Source: Acidimicrobiia bacterium (GTDB taxonomy: Bacteria > Actinomycetota > Acidimicrobiia > Spongiisociales > Spongiisociaceae). Taken from it: a stretch of DNA of 59,550 nucleotides. Within the stretch, counting starts at the first letter, position 1. Each line of letters opens with the position of its first letter. Of this stretch, positions 1 to 9,140 are shown in pieces. The DNA is taken from assembly GCA_011523395.1 (NCBI GenBank), contig WTGW01000006.1:1-59550 (forward strand), written 5' to 3'. The notes under the pieces are model-generated. The model worked only from the letters and a program-made list of their open reading frames with translations, did not search any database and was not told where the DNA came from. Both the position numbers and the translations under genes were made by a program.

Positions 1-2
1 TC

Positions 3-1268
3 GAGGTCACCGAGGTGGGCGAGGACACCGTTCTGGCCGAGGTGGTACGGATAGTGGAGCGGTCCCGGGCCACCAAGGCGCCGATCCAGCGCCTGGCGGA
101 CCGGGTATCGGGCGTCTTCGTCCCGGTGGTGGTGGTCGTGGCCGCGGCCACGCTCATCGGATGGCTGGTCGCGACCGGAGACTGGGCGGACGCGCTGCGG
201 AGCGCGGTGGCGGTGCTGATCATCGCCTGCCCCTGCGCGCTCGGCCTGGCGACCCCCACGGCTATCGCGGTCGGGGCGGGACGGGGCGCCGAGCTCGGCG
301 TGATATTCCGCTCGGCCGAGGTGTTCGAGCGGATGGAGAAGCTGGAACGGGTGGCGCTCGACAAGACCGGCACGCTTACTACCGGGCAGATGACCCTCCA
401 CTCGGTGGAGTCCGACCATCCCGACTTCCTTGCCCGTGTGGCGGGCGTGGAGGCCGGCACCGGGCACCCGCTGGGCCGGGCGGTGGAGGCCGGGGCGATC
501 GAGCGAGGCGTCCAGCCCTCCAAGGCCCGCGACGTCAGCGTGTTCCCCGGCATGGGAGCGGAGGGCACTGTCGACGGCACGGTCGTGACAGTGGGAACGT
601 CCGATCTGATGGAGAGACGCGGGATGGCGGTGGGCGCCCGCTGGACCGAGGCGTTGGAGCGGGCCGGAGGCCGGGGTCGGACCGCCTTCCTGGCCGGTTG
701 GGACGGCGCCGTCCACGGCGTGATGACGGTCAGCGACACCCCCCGATCATCATCGGCCGGCGCCATCGCCGCTTTGAACGAGCGGCAGTTCACGACAGCC
801 ATGCTCACCGGAGACGCCCCCACCGCCGCCCGGGTGGTGGCGGACCAGCTGGGTATCACGGAGGTGCATGCCCGCCTCTCGCCGCAGCAGAAAGCCAACC
901 TCATAGAGTCCTGGCAGGGCGAAGGCCAGGCCGTGGCATTCGTCGGGGACGGCGTCAACGACGCTCCGGCGCTGGCGGTGGCGTCGGTCGGAATGGGGAT
1001 CGGCACCGGCAGCGACCTGGCCATCGAGACCGCCGACGTGAGCCTGATGTCGGGCAATCCGGCGCTGGCGGTGACCGCCATCGACCTGGCGCGACGCATC
1101 CTGCGCGGCATCCGGCAGAACCTCTGGTGGGCCTTCGCCTACAACGTGGCGGCCATCCCCCTGGCTGCCGCCGGGCTGCTCGACCCGATGGTTGCCTCCG
1201 TAGCCATGGCGCTGTCCAGCGTTTCCGTGGTGGCCAACAGCCTCCGCATGAGGAACTGGTCCCCCTAG
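3..1268 (+). CDS. Heavy-metal (P1B-type) translocating P-type ATPase, 5'-truncated by window edge
   Basis: The open frame runs in from the left edge, so the N-terminal metal-binding region is missing. Visible P1B landmarks in order are the CPC metal-transport motif in a membrane helix (nt ~228-236), the phosphorylation loop DKTGTLT (nt ~360-380), the P1B-specific GHPLGRAVE histidine-proline motif, and the hinge GDGVNDAPAL (nt ~945-974), followed by two C-terminal membrane helices. CPC-type pumps usually export Cu+ or Ag+, so a CopA-like role is likely, but the missing N-terminus prevents a firm metal call. A CCCCC-TAGC-GGGGG hairpin sits on the stop codon (1261-1274) and may help end transcription. 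Confidence 0.93.
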   Translation, partial: EVTEVGEDTVLAEVVRIVERSRATKAPIQRLADRVSGVFVPVVVVVAAATLIGWLVATGDWADALRSAVAVLIIACPCALGLATPTAIAVGAGRGAELGVIFRSAEVFERMEKLERVALDKTGTLTTGQMTLHSVESDHPDFLARVAGVEAGTGHPLGRAVEAGAIERGVQPSKARDVSVFPGMGAEGTVDGTVVTVGTSDLMERRGMAVGARWTEALERAGGRGRTAFLAGWDGAVHGVMTVSDTPRSSSAGAIAALNERQFTTAMLTGDAPTAARVVADQLGITEVHARLSPQQKANLIESWQGEGQAVAFVGDGVNDAPALAVASVGMGIGTGSDLAIETADVSLMSGNPALAVTAIDLARRILRGIRQNLWWAFAYNVAAIPLAAAGLLDPMVASVAMALSSVSVVANSLRMRNWSP

Positions 1269-1312
1269 CGGGGGCTTCCGCTTTATGACTCCCCTCGCTA
1301 CGATTCCTTAGC

Positions 1313-2158
1313 GTGGCGTCCGATGTCGAGTGGCTCGAGGAGCATTCGCTACGTGATCCGGTAGCGGTACTGGCCTTCGAGGGCTGGAATGACGCTTCCG
1401 ACGCCGCCACCCGGGTGCTCTACTACCTCATGGAGCACCACGACGTCACTCCGTTGGCTCGGCTCGATCTCGAGGACTACGTCAACTACCAGGAGTCCCG
1501 GCCGCTGGTCACGCTGGAGGGGCGGTTACGGAACATCCGCTGGCCCACGGTCGGCTTCTTCGGCCTCGCCATTCCCGATCACTCCCATGACCTGGTGCTG
1601 ATCCTCGGAGAGGAGCCGCACCTGCGGTGGCGCCGGTTCTGCCTTGACGTAGCTTCCGTGCTCCGGCAGTTGGGAGTCCGCCAGGCCGTGGCCCTCGGAG
1701 CGTTCGTCGGCGAGATCGCCCACACGCTCCCGGTGCCGATCTTCGGAAGCTCCTCGGATCCCAACTTCGCCGACCGGTTCGGATTGCACGCCTCCGCCTA
1801 CGAAGGGCCGACCGGCATCACCGGGGTCATCACCAAGGCACTCGAGGACGAGGGCATCGAGGCGGCGGGCATGTGGGCCGGCATACCCCACTATCTGGCG
1901 GCTAACCCCAGCCCTACCGGGACCCGGGCCCTCCTTTACGCGCTTGGCGACGTGATCGGGCGGCGCTTCGACGTCAAGGAGTTGGATGAGGAGGTGGCCG
2001 ACTACGAGGCGCGGGTGCAGGAGGCGATCGCCGGATCCAGCGAGCTGGTCGGATACGTCCGGGGCCTGGAGGCGGAGAGCGAGAAGCGCGCCATATCGCT
2101 GACGGGTAGCCGCCGGCTGGTGGAGGAGATCGAGCGCTTCCTGCGCAACCCGAACTAG
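1313..2158 (+). CDS. PAC2 family protein
   Basis: A 281-residue protein of the PAC2 (proteasome assembly chaperone 2-like) family, which in bacteria is mostly actinobacterial and of unclear function. The N-terminal segment AFEGWNDASDAAT and the central LGAFVGEIAHT segment are typical. The start is GTG at 1313. A TACGAT -10-like box at 1299-1304 lies only 8 nt before it and no Shine-Dalgarno is present, so the mRNA may be leaderless. The C-terminus is charged and helical. The family call is fairly sure; any link to the proteasome is family knowledge, not visible here. Confidence 0.85.
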   Translation: MASDVEWLEEHSLRDPVAVLAFEGWNDASDAATRVLYYLMEHHDVTPLARLDLEDYVNYQESRPLVTLEGRLRNIRWPTVGFFGLAIPDHSHDLVLILGEEPHLRWRRFCLDVASVLRQLGVRQAVALGAFVGEIAHTLPVPIFGSSSDPNFADRFGLHASAYEGPTGITGVITKALEDEGIEAAGMWAGIPHYLAANPSPTGTRALLYALGDVIGRRFDVKELDEEVADYEARVQEAIAGSSELVGYVRGLEAESEKRAISLTGSRRLVEEIERFLRNPN

Positions 2159-2458
2159 TTTCTAGTTTCTAGTCGCTAGTTTGTAGTCAGTTATAGTATG
2201 AATAACTAGTTTTATTTGCGTCATTTGTCGGTTCGCGTGGTGCACCACACCGATGTACGGCAGGCCACGTCGACGTCATGAATTGCTGGTGGCCCCTGTA
2301 CGCCCAGGGGGCATGTCACGCGCAGGCAGGACCGGAGTTGCCGAGAATTCAGAACCCCAGTCCAGGAGACCAAGACCCCTACTTCCAATCACCGTACAGA
2401 CCTCTCATCCATGAAAAATTGGGGCTATCAACTAACAACTAGTAACTAGCAACTAACC
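2154..2458. repeat. Inverted AT-rich 7-nt repeat arrays bracketing a structured non-coding stretch
   Basis: Right after the PAC2 stop there are several tandem copies of a CTAGTTT-like 7-mer (about 2154-2214). About 220 nt later (2425-2458) a second array reads as the inverse complement (CAACTAGTAACTAG-like). Between them are a perfect 12-nt palindrome GTGGTGCACCAC (2237-2248) and a hairpin CCCCTG-TACGCC-CAGGGG (2293-2310). No gene is visible between the arrays. The arrays could pair into one long stem, or be the ends of a small non-autonomous element. Function unknown. Confidence 0.5.
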
Positions 2459-2523
2459 TTCCGGCTTGCGGCCAACCCGTCCAGCGACAACAATCGGGGC
2501 CTGTATCGGAACAAGGATGTGTA

Positions 2524-2616
2524 TTGGGCTCGCTGGTTAAGAAACGCCGCAAAAAAATGAGCAAGCACAAGTATCGCAAGCGGATCAAGGCTAACCGCCA
2601 CAAGAAGAAGCAGTAG
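2524..2616 (+). CDS. bS22-like ribosomal small protein (AURKAIP1/COX24 domain)
   Basis: A 30-residue, extremely basic protein: GSLVKKRRKKMSKHKYRKR followed by IKANRHKKKQ. It matches the pattern of the tiny actinobacterial 30S protein bS22, related to the COX24/AURKAIP1 C-terminal domain, whose mycobacterial version also starts MGS-IKKRRKRM. The start is TTG at 2524, preceded by AAGGA at 2513-2517 with a 6-nt spacer; no ATG or GTG is available in frame upstream. It stands alone between the repeat region and a convergent small gene. Such genes are often missed because of their size. Confidence 0.85.
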   Translation: MGSLVKKRRKKMSKHKYRKRIKANRHKKKQ

Positions 2617-2677
2617 GTTCGCCTCAGGGGGTACTGGAAGGGCGAGGATGTACTCCCGCCCGGCCAAGTGAATGTTT

Positions 2678-2815
2678 CTAGGGGGTCGACTCCGGCCGGT
2701 AGTAGCGCCGGATCGCCCAGCCGACCACCGCGACGACGAAGCCGCTGGACGGGTTACCGCCGATGATGGCCAGAGCCAGGCCGTAGACGATCGCGACGGT
2801 GCCAAGCATGCGCAT
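2678..2815 (-). CDS. Hypothetical 45-residue membrane protein
   Basis: The minus strand encodes MRMLGTVAIVYGLALAIIGG followed by NPSSGFVVAVVGWAIRRYY and a short polar tail. There are one or two hydrophobic segments and then a positively charged end, as in small single-pass membrane proteins. It lies 112 nt downstream of thrB in the same direction. No strong ribosome binding site is visible close to the ATG (a GAGGAG lies about 16 nt upstream). I do not recognise a family; it may be real or a chance ORF. Confidence 0.4.
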   Translation of the reverse strand: MRMLGTVAIVYGLALAIIGGNPSSGFVVAVVGWAIRRYYRPESTP

Positions 2816-2926
2816 CGTGGTTAGAACAGTGCTCCTCGGGTCATCGGTCTACCTGTGTCGGGATTGTCCGCGGTAACCGGACTAGGGCGCTGGTGCCCCT
2901 ATCGCTCAGCCGATCGAGACGCGAAC

Positions 2927-3772
2927 CTAGCCGGCGCCTGTGACATCCGGCTGCAGCACCATCGCCTTGCCCTCGCCGCGCAGGACAGCAGCGAGAGCTT
3001 CCTCCACCGTGGACACGTGGTCTCGCCGGGCCAGGCTGAGGATTGAGGGGCCGGCGCCCGACAGGCAGGCGTACACAGCTCCTGCTTCGAGGGCGACTTC
3101 CATCAGCCGGGCCGGTACCGGGTAGCTGGCCAGGCGGGCCGTCTCGTGGATCTCGTCGCCGCCGGCGTTGTCGAGTATCTCCTGCGAACCGGTGCGCAGC
3201 CCCTCGATCAGCGCGGTGAGCCGTCCGAGGGTGCGAACCGCCACGTCCAGGGGGACGCAATCCGGTACCACCTTGCGGGAGTCGCTGGTGGGGATCTCGA
3301 AGTCGGGGACCACCAGTACCGGCACCAGGTCGGGTGACAGTGAGTGGTGCACCACCCATCCTTGGGCCACCGACACCAGACCCCCGTATACGGCGGCGGC
3401 GGCGTTGTCGGGGTGGCCCTCCAGGTACTTGACGTACTGGAACAGCTCGTCGTGGGTCGGATCCTTGCCGTTGGCGCGCAAGGCGGCCAGGGTGCCGGCG
3501 GTGAAGGCGGCCGCGCTCGATCCCAGGCCGCTGCAAAGAGGCACGTGGTTGGCGATCTCCATCCGGAGCGGACGGTCGCTCACCGCACGAGCCGCCGCCA
3601 GGACGGCGTCGCGGTCCTCATCACCCAGGTAGGGCTCGGGTCCCACGTGCCGGGTGGACCACGAGCCGGCAACTTCGGCGGTCACCCGGCACCGCAGGTC
3701 GAGCGCCAAAGCCATGGTGTCGAAGCCCGGCCCCAGGTTGGCGGAGGAGGCCGGGGCGGAGGCGGTGCTCAT
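2927..3772 (-). CDS. thrB: Homoserine kinase (GHMP family)
   Basis: Phosphorylates L-homoserine to O-phosphohomoserine in threonine biosynthesis. The 281-residue protein has the GHMP pattern: N-terminal PASSANLGPGFDTMALAL, the ATP-binding loop PLCSGLGSSAAA, the GHPDN motif, and the C-terminal SGAGPS glycine-rich motif. Length is normal for the family. Its ATG overlaps the stop of the upstream CDF transporter by 4 nt (ATGA), so the two are translationally coupled. The threonine synthase and homoserine dehydrogenase genes that often accompany thrB are not adjacent here, which is unusual. Confidence 0.93.
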   Translation of the reverse strand: MSTASAPASSANLGPGFDTMALALDLRCRVTAEVAGSWSTRHVGPEPYLGDEDRDAVLAAARAVSDRPLRMEIANHVPLCSGLGSSAAAFTAGTLAALRANGKDPTHDELFQYVKYLEGHPDNAAAAVYGGLVSVAQGWVVHHSLSPDLVPVLVVPDFEIPTSDSRKVVPDCVPLDVAVRTLGRLTALIEGLRTGSQEILDNAGGDEIHETARLASYPVPARLMEVALEAGAVYACLSGAGPSILSLARRDHVSTVEEALAAVLRGEGKAMVLQPDVTGAG

Positions 3773-4677
3773 GATCCGATGTCGATCTCGACGAAGATGT
3801 TCCCGGCCGCCGGCAGTGCGATCCGGATGGCATCCTCGACATCCTCGATGGTCTGGTGGACCTCTTTACCGGAGAGGCCTTCCACCAACTCGACATCGAG
3901 GTTGACCAGGATGTCCTCGGGACCCATGTGCATGGTGAGCAGGCGGTCCACGCCGGTGACGTTGGCGTGGGCCAGCACGCGTGCCCGGATGGTGGCCCGG
4001 TCCCGGCGTCCGGCTGCTTCCCCGATCAGCAGTCCCTTGATTTCGAAGGCCAGGAAGAACGCCACGCAGGCCAGCAGCACTCCGATCAGGATCGACGCGA
4101 GGGCGTCCCAGATGGGGTCGCCGGTGAGATGGGAGGCGATCACGCCCGCCAGCGCGACGCTCAGCCCGCCGACCGCGGCGCTGTCCTCGAACAGGACGAC
4201 CAGCAGGGCGGCGTCCTTGGTGTCGCGCAGGGTGCGCCACAGGGCCCGCGAGCCCCGGACCCGGTTGAACTCCCGCGCCGCCACCGTCCAGGGGATGGCC
4301 TCGAAGAGGATCGCCCCCCCGAGGACAGCCACGGAGATACCGAAGCTCTCTATGGCATGGGGATGCCGGAGGGCGTTGACGCCGTGCTGGATGGAGAACA
4401 CGGCGCCGCCCACGAACAGCATGACCGCCACCATGAAGCTCCAGAAGTAGACCTCCTTGCCCCGCCCGAACGGATGGCGCTGCCCGCCGGCGCGTTTGGC
4501 GACCGTCATGCCCCACAACAGCATCCCCTGGTTACCGGAGTCGGCCACCGAGTGGATCGCCTCGGCCAGCATCGCCGCCGACCCGGTGATGGCGGCCGCT
4601 ATGAACTTGGCTACCGCGATGGCCGAGTTGGCGGCCAGCGCGGCGACTACAGCGAGACGGGAGCCTTGGGAAGCCAT
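3769..4677 (-). CDS. Cation diffusion facilitator (CDF) family transporter
   Basis: A 302-residue inner-membrane metal/proton antiporter, likely exporting Zn2+ or a similar divalent cation. The second membrane helix carries the HSVADSGNQ metal-site motif (HxxxD), and a later helix carries FEDSAAVGG with the second acidic site. A histidine-containing loop (GGQRHPFGRGKE) sits between helices 2 and 3, and a C-terminal cytoplasmic domain has the MHMGPEDILVNLDVEL pattern typical of CDF tails. The next gene, thrB, starts inside the stop codon of this one. Substrate metal cannot be read from the sequence. Confidence 0.92.
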   Translation of the reverse strand: MASQGSRLAVVAALAANSAIAVAKFIAAAITGSAAMLAEAIHSVADSGNQGMLLWGMTVAKRAGGQRHPFGRGKEVYFWSFMVAVMLFVGGAVFSIQHGVNALRHPHAIESFGISVAVLGGAILFEAIPWTVAAREFNRVRGSRALWRTLRDTKDAALLVVLFEDSAAVGGLSVALAGVIASHLTGDPIWDALASILIGVLLACVAFFLAFEIKGLLIGEAAGRRDRATIRARVLAHANVTGVDRLLTMHMGPEDILVNLDVELVEGLSGKEVHQTIEDVEDAIRIALPAAGNIFVEIDIGS

Positions 4678-4741
4678 TCGGGTGCCAGTGTACGAGGTCG
4701 TGGGCTCCTCAGCACCGCAGCAGGGCTACGGTAAGCAGGTC

Positions 4742-4957
4742 ATGGCGGACATTCTCGGGTTGGACGCCCTGCTGGGGCAGATGATGACCGCGCTAGGTCT
4801 GGCGATGGTGGCGGGGAACGGTTTCGCCATGTGGAAACACGCCCGCGGTCAGGCTCCCGAGGGCGCCAAGGGCGCTTACCGGCCGGGGCGGGTTCGCTTC
4901 CTGCTGGGGATCGGCCTGGTGATCAGCATCTGGGGCCTGGCCGGGATGTTGACCTGA
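4742..4957 (+). CDS. Small hypothetical membrane protein
   Basis: A 71-residue protein with an N-terminal hydrophobic helix (MMTALGLAMVAGNGFAMW), a positively charged loop (KHARGQAPEGAKGAYRPGR) and a second helix (FLLGIGLVISIWGLAGML). The ATG at 4742 is preferred because the longer open frame upstream would run into the divergent CDF gene. An AGCAGG-like sequence precedes it. This hairpin-like two-helix topology resembles small conserved actinobacterial proteins of unknown function. It ends 90 nt before the tRNA gene. Confidence 0.65.
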   Translation: MADILGLDALLGQMMTALGLAMVAGNGFAMWKHARGQAPEGAKGAYRPGRVRFLLGIGLVISIWGLAGMLT

Positions 4958-5047
4958 TCCGACGGCGTGGTGGAAAGGTCCAACTCATATGACACCCACG
5001 TTGATGGACCACTACCATCGCGCCGGGCCGGTACGTCTAGCTCACCG

Positions 5048-5118
5048 GCGGGTGTAGTTCAGTGGTAGAACATCAGCTTCCCAAGCTGAGAACGGGGGTT
5101 CGATTCCCCTCACCCGCT
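5048..5118 (+). tRNA. tRNA-Gly (anticodon CCC)
   Basis: The cloverleaf can be drawn fully. The acceptor stem GCGGGTG pairs with CACCCGC, the D-arm contains AGTGGTA, and the anticodon stem TCAGC/GCTGA encloses the loop TTCCCAA, giving anticodon CCC (reads GGG). The T-arm GGGGG-TTCGATT-CCCCT has one G-T pair. The discriminator base is T and the 3' CCA is not encoded. I see no integrase or direct repeat of its 3' end nearby, so it does not look used as an attachment site. Confidence 0.95.
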
Positions 5119-5169
5119 CCCTTCCCTTGACGCGCTGATTCCATCGCTCAGCAACCTGGGAGCAGAGCG

Positions 5170-5733
5170 GTGATACTTTCGGACCGGGACATCAAAGCTG
5201 CCATCGAGGCGGAACGCATCGGGATCGATCCCTACGATCCCGAGAACGTCCAGCCCTCGTCGATCGACCTGCGGGTGGATCGTTTCTTCCGGGTGTTCGA
5301 GAACCACCTCTACCCGTACATCGATCCCAAGACGGCCCAGCCCGACCTCACCCAGGAAAGGGCGGTCAGCCCTGACGGCCGCTTCATCCTCCACCCCGGC
5401 AAGTTCGTGCTCGGGGCCACCCTCGAGCGGATCCACCTGCCCGACGACCTCGTGGCCCGGCTCGAGGGCAAGTCCAGCCTGGGCCGGATCGGCCTGCTGA
5501 TCCATTCCACCGCCGGGTTCGTGGATCCCGGCTTCAACGGTTTCCTGACCCTCGAACTGGCCAACGTGGCCAACCTGCCGATCGCCATCTATCCAGGAAT
5601 GCTGATCGGACAGATCAGCTTCTATGAGCTCTCCAGCCCGGCGGAGCACCCCTACGGCTCGCTGTGGGCGGGGTCCAAGTACCAGGGCCAGCGCGGCCCT
5701 ACCGCATCCCGGGTCCACGAGAACTTCCGCTAG
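5170..5733 (+). CDS. dcd: dCTP deaminase, probably the dUMP-forming bifunctional type
   Basis: A 187-residue enzyme that deaminates dCTP; the bifunctional subtype also hydrolyses the product to dUMP for dTMP synthesis. Visible motifs are QPSSIDLRV (28-36), the substrate loop [10 protein letters not shown] (99-108) and the catalytic/trimer segment [12 protein letters not shown] (111-122). The HSTAG-DPGF wording and the spacing match the mycobacterial bifunctional dCTP deaminase/dUTPase, so dUMP formation is likely, though this is inference from the family. The start is GTG at 5170. It lies just after the tRNA and converges on purB. Confidence 0.93.
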   Translation: MILSDRDIKAAIEAERIGIDPYDPENVQPSSIDLRVDRFFRVFENHLYPYIDPKTAQPDLTQERAVSPDGRFILHPGKFVLGATLERIHLPDDLVARLEGKSSLGRIGLLIHSTAGFVDPGFNGFLTLELANVANLPIAIYPGMLIGQISFYELSSPAEHPYGSLWAGSKYQGQRGPTASRVHENFR

Positions 5734-5747
5734 GAGCTGTTAACGGA

Positions 5748-7193
5748 TCAGAGCAGGGTCTCCGGCCGGTACGTCGCCGCGTGTGGATGGGCGTCGACCA
5801 CCCCCGCGACCGCCCTGGCAACACTGTCCACCTGCGAGCCTGCCCGCCCCGCCAGACCGTCGCCGGTGGCCGCCTCTCGGATCTGAACCGTGTCCAGGGG
5901 GAACGCCGGGTCGTCGCCGAGCGATGCCCAGAGGTCGTGGTCGTCCCCATCCCGGCGGGCGGTAGCCGCCCTTAGGGCATGGGACCGGATGACCCGGTGG
6001 GCCTGCTCCCGGCCCATCCCCGCCGCGACCGCCGCCAGCAGGACCCGGGTAGTGGACAGGAACGGCAGCTCGGCGGCCAGTTCCTCCTCCACCGGCACGG
6101 GAAACACCGCCATGTCGCGCACCACGTGCAGGGCGGCCTCCAGCAACCCGTCGGTGGCGAAGAAGGAGTCGGGGAGCATCACCCGCCGTACTACGGAGTC
6201 GCTGACATCGCCCTCGTTCCACTGGTGCCCTGACAGTCCGGCGGCCATTGCCAGGTAGCCGCCGAGAACGACGGCCAGCCCGTTGATCCGCTCGCAGGTC
6301 CGCATGTTCGTCTTGTGGGGCATGGCCGATGATCCCACCTGGCCGGACCGGAAACCCTCGGAGACCAGGTCGGCGCCGGCCATCAGCCGGAGGGTGGTTG
6401 CCAGGCTGGAGGGGCCGGCCACCAACTGGGCCAGCGTGGCCACCACCTCCAGGTCGAGCGATCTGGGATAGATCTGGCCCACCGAGACCAGGCGCCGGGA
6501 GAATCCCAGCCCGTCCGCCACCCTCGCCTCGAACCGGTCCACGGCCTCCTCGTTCCCGCCGAACAGGTCCAGGAGGTCCTGCTGTGTCCCTACCGGGCCC
6601 TTGATCGCCCTGAGGGGGTAGTCGGCGATCAGTGCCTCGAGCCGCCGGTAGGCGGCCAGGGTTTCCTCGGCGGCGGAGGCAAGGCGTTTCCCCACGGTGG
6701 TGGGCTGGGCCGGCACGTTGTGGCTGCGGCCCACCACGACCATGTCCCGGTACTCGGCTGCCCGGCCCGCCAGGGCGGCTAGCACCGCCACCGTCTTGTC
6801 CCGCAGCGTTTCGAGGGACCGCCGGATCAGCAGCTGCTCCACGTTCTCGGTGACGTCCCGGGAGGTGAGCCCCCGATGGATGTGCTCGTGGCCCGCCAGC
6901 GCGCAGAACTCCTCGATGCGGGCCGCGAGGTCGTGACGGGTGGCTTCCTCCCTCGACCGGATCGAGGCCAGGTCGACCTGATGGATGACCGCCCGGTAGT
7001 CGTCGACCACTCCTTCGGGCACCGGCACTCCCAGCTCGATCTGGGCCTCGAGGACCGCTACCCACAGCTCCCGCTCCATGACCACCCGACCCACCGGTGA
7101 CCAGAGGCGACGGATCTCGCTGCCGGCGTAGCGGGAGGCCAGGACATTGGGAACGTCGGACTGTCCGGAGAGATCCGCCGGGGTCGGTGCCAT
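5748..7193 (-). CDS. purB: Adenylosuccinate lyase
   Basis: Catalyses two fumarate-releasing steps in purine synthesis (SAICAR to AICAR, adenylosuccinate to AMP). The 481-residue protein shows the fumarase/aspartase superfamily signature SSAMPHKTNMRTCERI (288-303), the HIHRGLTSRDVTEN region (104-117) and the catalytic-His segment GRSHNVPAQPTT (155-166). The ATG at 7193 is chosen because GGAG sits 8 nt upstream, although the frame stays open further. The gene ends only 14 nt from convergent dcd. Upstream, in the same direction, lies the 3-hydroxyisobutyrate dehydrogenase-like gene, 14 nt away, so an operon is likely. Confidence 0.93.
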   Translation of the reverse strand: MAPTPADLSGQSDVPNVLASRYAGSEIRRLWSPVGRVVMERELWVAVLEAQIELGVPVPEGVVDDYRAVIHQVDLASIRSREEATRHDLAARIEEFCALAGHEHIHRGLTSRDVTENVEQLLIRRSLETLRDKTVAVLAALAGRAAEYRDMVVVGRSHNVPAQPTTVGKRLASAAEETLAAYRRLEALIADYPLRAIKGPVGTQQDLLDLFGGNEEAVDRFEARVADGLGFSRRLVSVGQIYPRSLDLEVVATLAQLVAGPSSLATTLRLMAGADLVSEGFRSGQVGSSAMPHKTNMRTCERINGLAVVLGGYLAMAAGLSGHQWNEGDVSDSVVRRVMLPDSFFATDGLLEAALHVVRDMAVFPVPVEEELAAELPFLSTTRVLLAAVAAGMGREQAHRVIRSHALRAATARRDGDDHDLWASLGDDPAFPLDTVQIREAATGDGLAGRAGSQVDSVARAVAGVVDAHPHAATYRPETLL

Positions 7194-7207
7194 CGTCTCG
7201 ACTCCGC

Positions 7208-8119
7208 TCAGGTCTCCGTCTCGGATGGGTCCCACTCCACCCCCGCCAGGCGGGCCAGGGCCAGGATCAGGGACTGGGTGCCCTTGCGCCCCAGCCCCTG
7301 GGCCTGGAGCGACACGTAGAGCTCGTGGGCCATGGCCAGACCGGGCGCCGGGAGCTTCATGGCAGCGGCCTCCCGCAGGGCGATTCCCATGTCCTTGACG
7401 AAGTGATCCACGAAGAAGCCCGGCTCGAAGTCGCCCCCGAGCATCCGGGGACCGTAGTTCGAGAGCGACCACGACCCGGCCGCCCCGCCGCTGACCGACC
7501 CCATCACCGTGTCGAGGTCGAGCCCGGCCTGCTGGCCGTAGAGCAACGCCTCGGACAACCCGATCATGCCGGTGGCGATCAGGATCTGGTTCACCGCCTT
7601 GGTGTGCTGGCCGGCGCCCGGCCCTCCCTGGCGGACGATGGTCTTGCCCATGGTCTCGAACACCGGCCGCACCTGCTCCACGGGGTCCGGGTCGCCGCCG
7701 ATCATGATCGACAATGTGCCGTTGCGGGCGCCTATGTCGCCCCCGCTCACCGGAGCGTCGATGGCCGCCACGCCCCGTTCGCCACAGGTGCCGGCGATCT
7801 CGATGGCGAGGGCGGGTTCGGAGGTGGTCATGTCCACCAGCACGTCGCCGGGCGAGGCGCCCTCCAGCAGGCCGTCCGGCCCGAGGAACACCTGGCGGAC
7901 ATCCTCGGGGAAGCCGACGATGGCGAACGACATCTCCGATGCGGCGGCCACCTCGGCGGGGGTGTCGGCCCAGGTGGCGCCGCGGGCGATCAAGGCCTCA
8001 GCCCTGGACCGGGTCCGAGTGGTCACCGTCACCGGATATCCGGCGTCCAGGACGTGCCCGCACATGGAGACGCCCATCACCCCGGTCCCGACCCAGCCGA
8101 TGGCAGGCTTTCCAGTCAC
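7208..8119 (-). CDS. NAD(P)-dependent 3-hydroxyisobutyrate dehydrogenase-family oxidoreductase
   Basis: A beta-hydroxyacid dehydrogenase of 303 residues. The Rossmann loop [12 protein letters not shown] lies at the N-terminus, the substrate-binding DAPVSGG motif is near the middle, and the catalytic-lysine motif [11 protein letters not shown] follows. The GTG start at 8119 has AGGAG 6 nt upstream and overlaps the stop of the preceding gene by 4 nt (GTGA), showing coupling. Family members act on 3-hydroxyisobutyrate, tartronate semialdehyde, succinic semialdehyde or similar; the substrate cannot be fixed here. Confidence 0.88.
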   Translation of the reverse strand: MTGKPAIGWVGTGVMGVSMCGHVLDAGYPVTVTTRTRSRAEALIARGATWADTPAEVAAASEMSFAIVGFPEDVRQVFLGPDGLLEGASPGDVLVDMTTSEPALAIEIAGTCGERGVAAIDAPVSGGDIGARNGTLSIMIGGDPDPVEQVRPVFETMGKTIVRQGGPGAGQHTKAVNQILIATGMIGLSEALLYGQQAGLDLDTVMGSVSGGAAGSWSLSNYGPRMLGGDFEPGFFVDHFVKDMGIALREAAAMKLPAPGLAMAHELYVSLQAQGLGRKGTQSLILALARLAGVEWDPSETET

Positions 8120-9129
8120 GTTCCGCTCCTTTCGATGACCAGCTTGCCCTGATGATCCCCGGCCTTCATGCGGTTCAATGCCTCCGGCAGATCCTCGAAC
8201 GGGTAGACGCTGTCCACGAGCACAGGCAACTCGCCTCCGGCCACCCACTCCGACACCCGGGCGAAGTCCTCGTGGTCGAACATCGTGGAGCCGATGATCT
8301 CCAGGTGGCGGAAGAAGAGCGGCGGGACGCTGACTTCCACCTTGGGGCCGCTGGTGGATCCGCAGGTCACCAACCGGCCGCCCGGCGCCAACGACCGCAT
8401 CGACTGGCTCCAGGTGGCGGGTCCGACGTTCTCGAACACCACGTCGGCCTGCCGTCCCGCGGCTTGGCGGAGCTCCTTGGAGAACTCGCCTCCGGACGCG
8501 AACCCGCCCGCCGCGCCGAGCTGCACGGCCCGTTCGATCTTGGCCGGGTTCCGGGAGGTGACGTAGACCTCGGCGCCCATCAGGCGGCCGATCATCAGCC
8601 CGGCCGAGCTGACCCCTCCGCCGACCCCCACCACCAGCATCAGATGCCCGTCACGGAGGCGGGCGCGGCGCAGCATCCGGTAGGCGGTGGAGTAGGCCAA
8701 CCCGTAGGCCGCCGCCCGATCCCAGGGGAGGTGGTCCGGCTTGGGCGCGAGGTTGGTGGCCGGGACGACCACATAGTCGGCGAGCGTTCCCCAGGAGTGC
8801 TCGCCCAGCACTCCGAGCTTCCCTCCGAAGGGTATGTGGTCGGTGGTGGGGGCGTAGCCGAGGCTCGGGTTGACGATCACCTCGACGCCCGGCGCCCATC
8901 CGTCCACACCGTCACCCACCGCGTCCACCACCCCGGCGCCGTCCCCGCCTGGCACATGAGGGAAGTGCTTGGGCGCGGGCAGGCCCATCGACATCCACAG
9001 GTCGAGGCGGTTGAGCGCGGACGCCACCAGCCTCACCCTCACCTGGCCCGGCCCTGGAACGGGCGTTTCCACCTCCGCCAGCGTGTAGGAGGAAGGCCCC
9101 CGCGTGTCGTTCAGAATCCATGCTCGCAT
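8116..9129 (-). CDS. MDR-superfamily zinc-independent alcohol dehydrogenase/quinone oxidoreductase-like protein
   Basis: A 337-residue medium-chain dehydrogenase. The N-terminal GroES-like domain has [20 protein letters not shown], where Asn-Arg replaces the catalytic Cys of Zn alcohol dehydrogenases. The four-cysteine structural zinc loop is also missing. The cofactor domain has [17 protein letters not shown], a variant of the GxGxxG/A motif, and [10 protein letters not shown] after the second strand suggests NADPH. It is therefore probably a quinone oxidoreductase or enoyl reductase type. It is the first gene of a coupled pair with the 3-HIBADH-like gene. Confidence 0.85.
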   Translation of the reverse strand: MRAWILNDTRGPSSYTLAEVETPVPGPGQVRVRLVASALNRLDLWMSMGLPAPKHFPHVPGGDGAGVVDAVGDGVDGWAPGVEVIVNPSLGYAPTTDHIPFGGKLGVLGEHSWGTLADYVVVPATNLAPKPDHLPWDRAAAYGLAYSTAYRMLRRARLRDGHLMLVVGVGGGVSSAGLMIGRLMGAEVYVTSRNPAKIERAVQLGAAGGFASGGEFSKELRQAAGRQADVVFENVGPATWSQSMRSLAPGGRLVTCGSTSGPKVEVSVPPLFFRHLEIIGSTMFDHEDFARVSEWVAGGELPVLVDSVYPFEDLPEALNRMKAGDHQGKLVIERSGT

Positions 9130-9140
9130 GGGGCCAAGGC

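Noticed and set aside
2154..2458. CRISPR array
   Set aside because: Repeat units are 7 nt and tandem without unique spacers; no cas genes in the window.
3344..4734. Open frames on the plus strand opposite thrB and the CDF gene
   Set aside because: Arg/Ser/Gly-rich shadow sequences; the minus-strand genes have all family motifs.
5048..5118. tRNA-Gly as an integration site of a genomic island
   Set aside because: No integrase, no repeat of the tRNA 3' end, and flanking genes are housekeeping genes.
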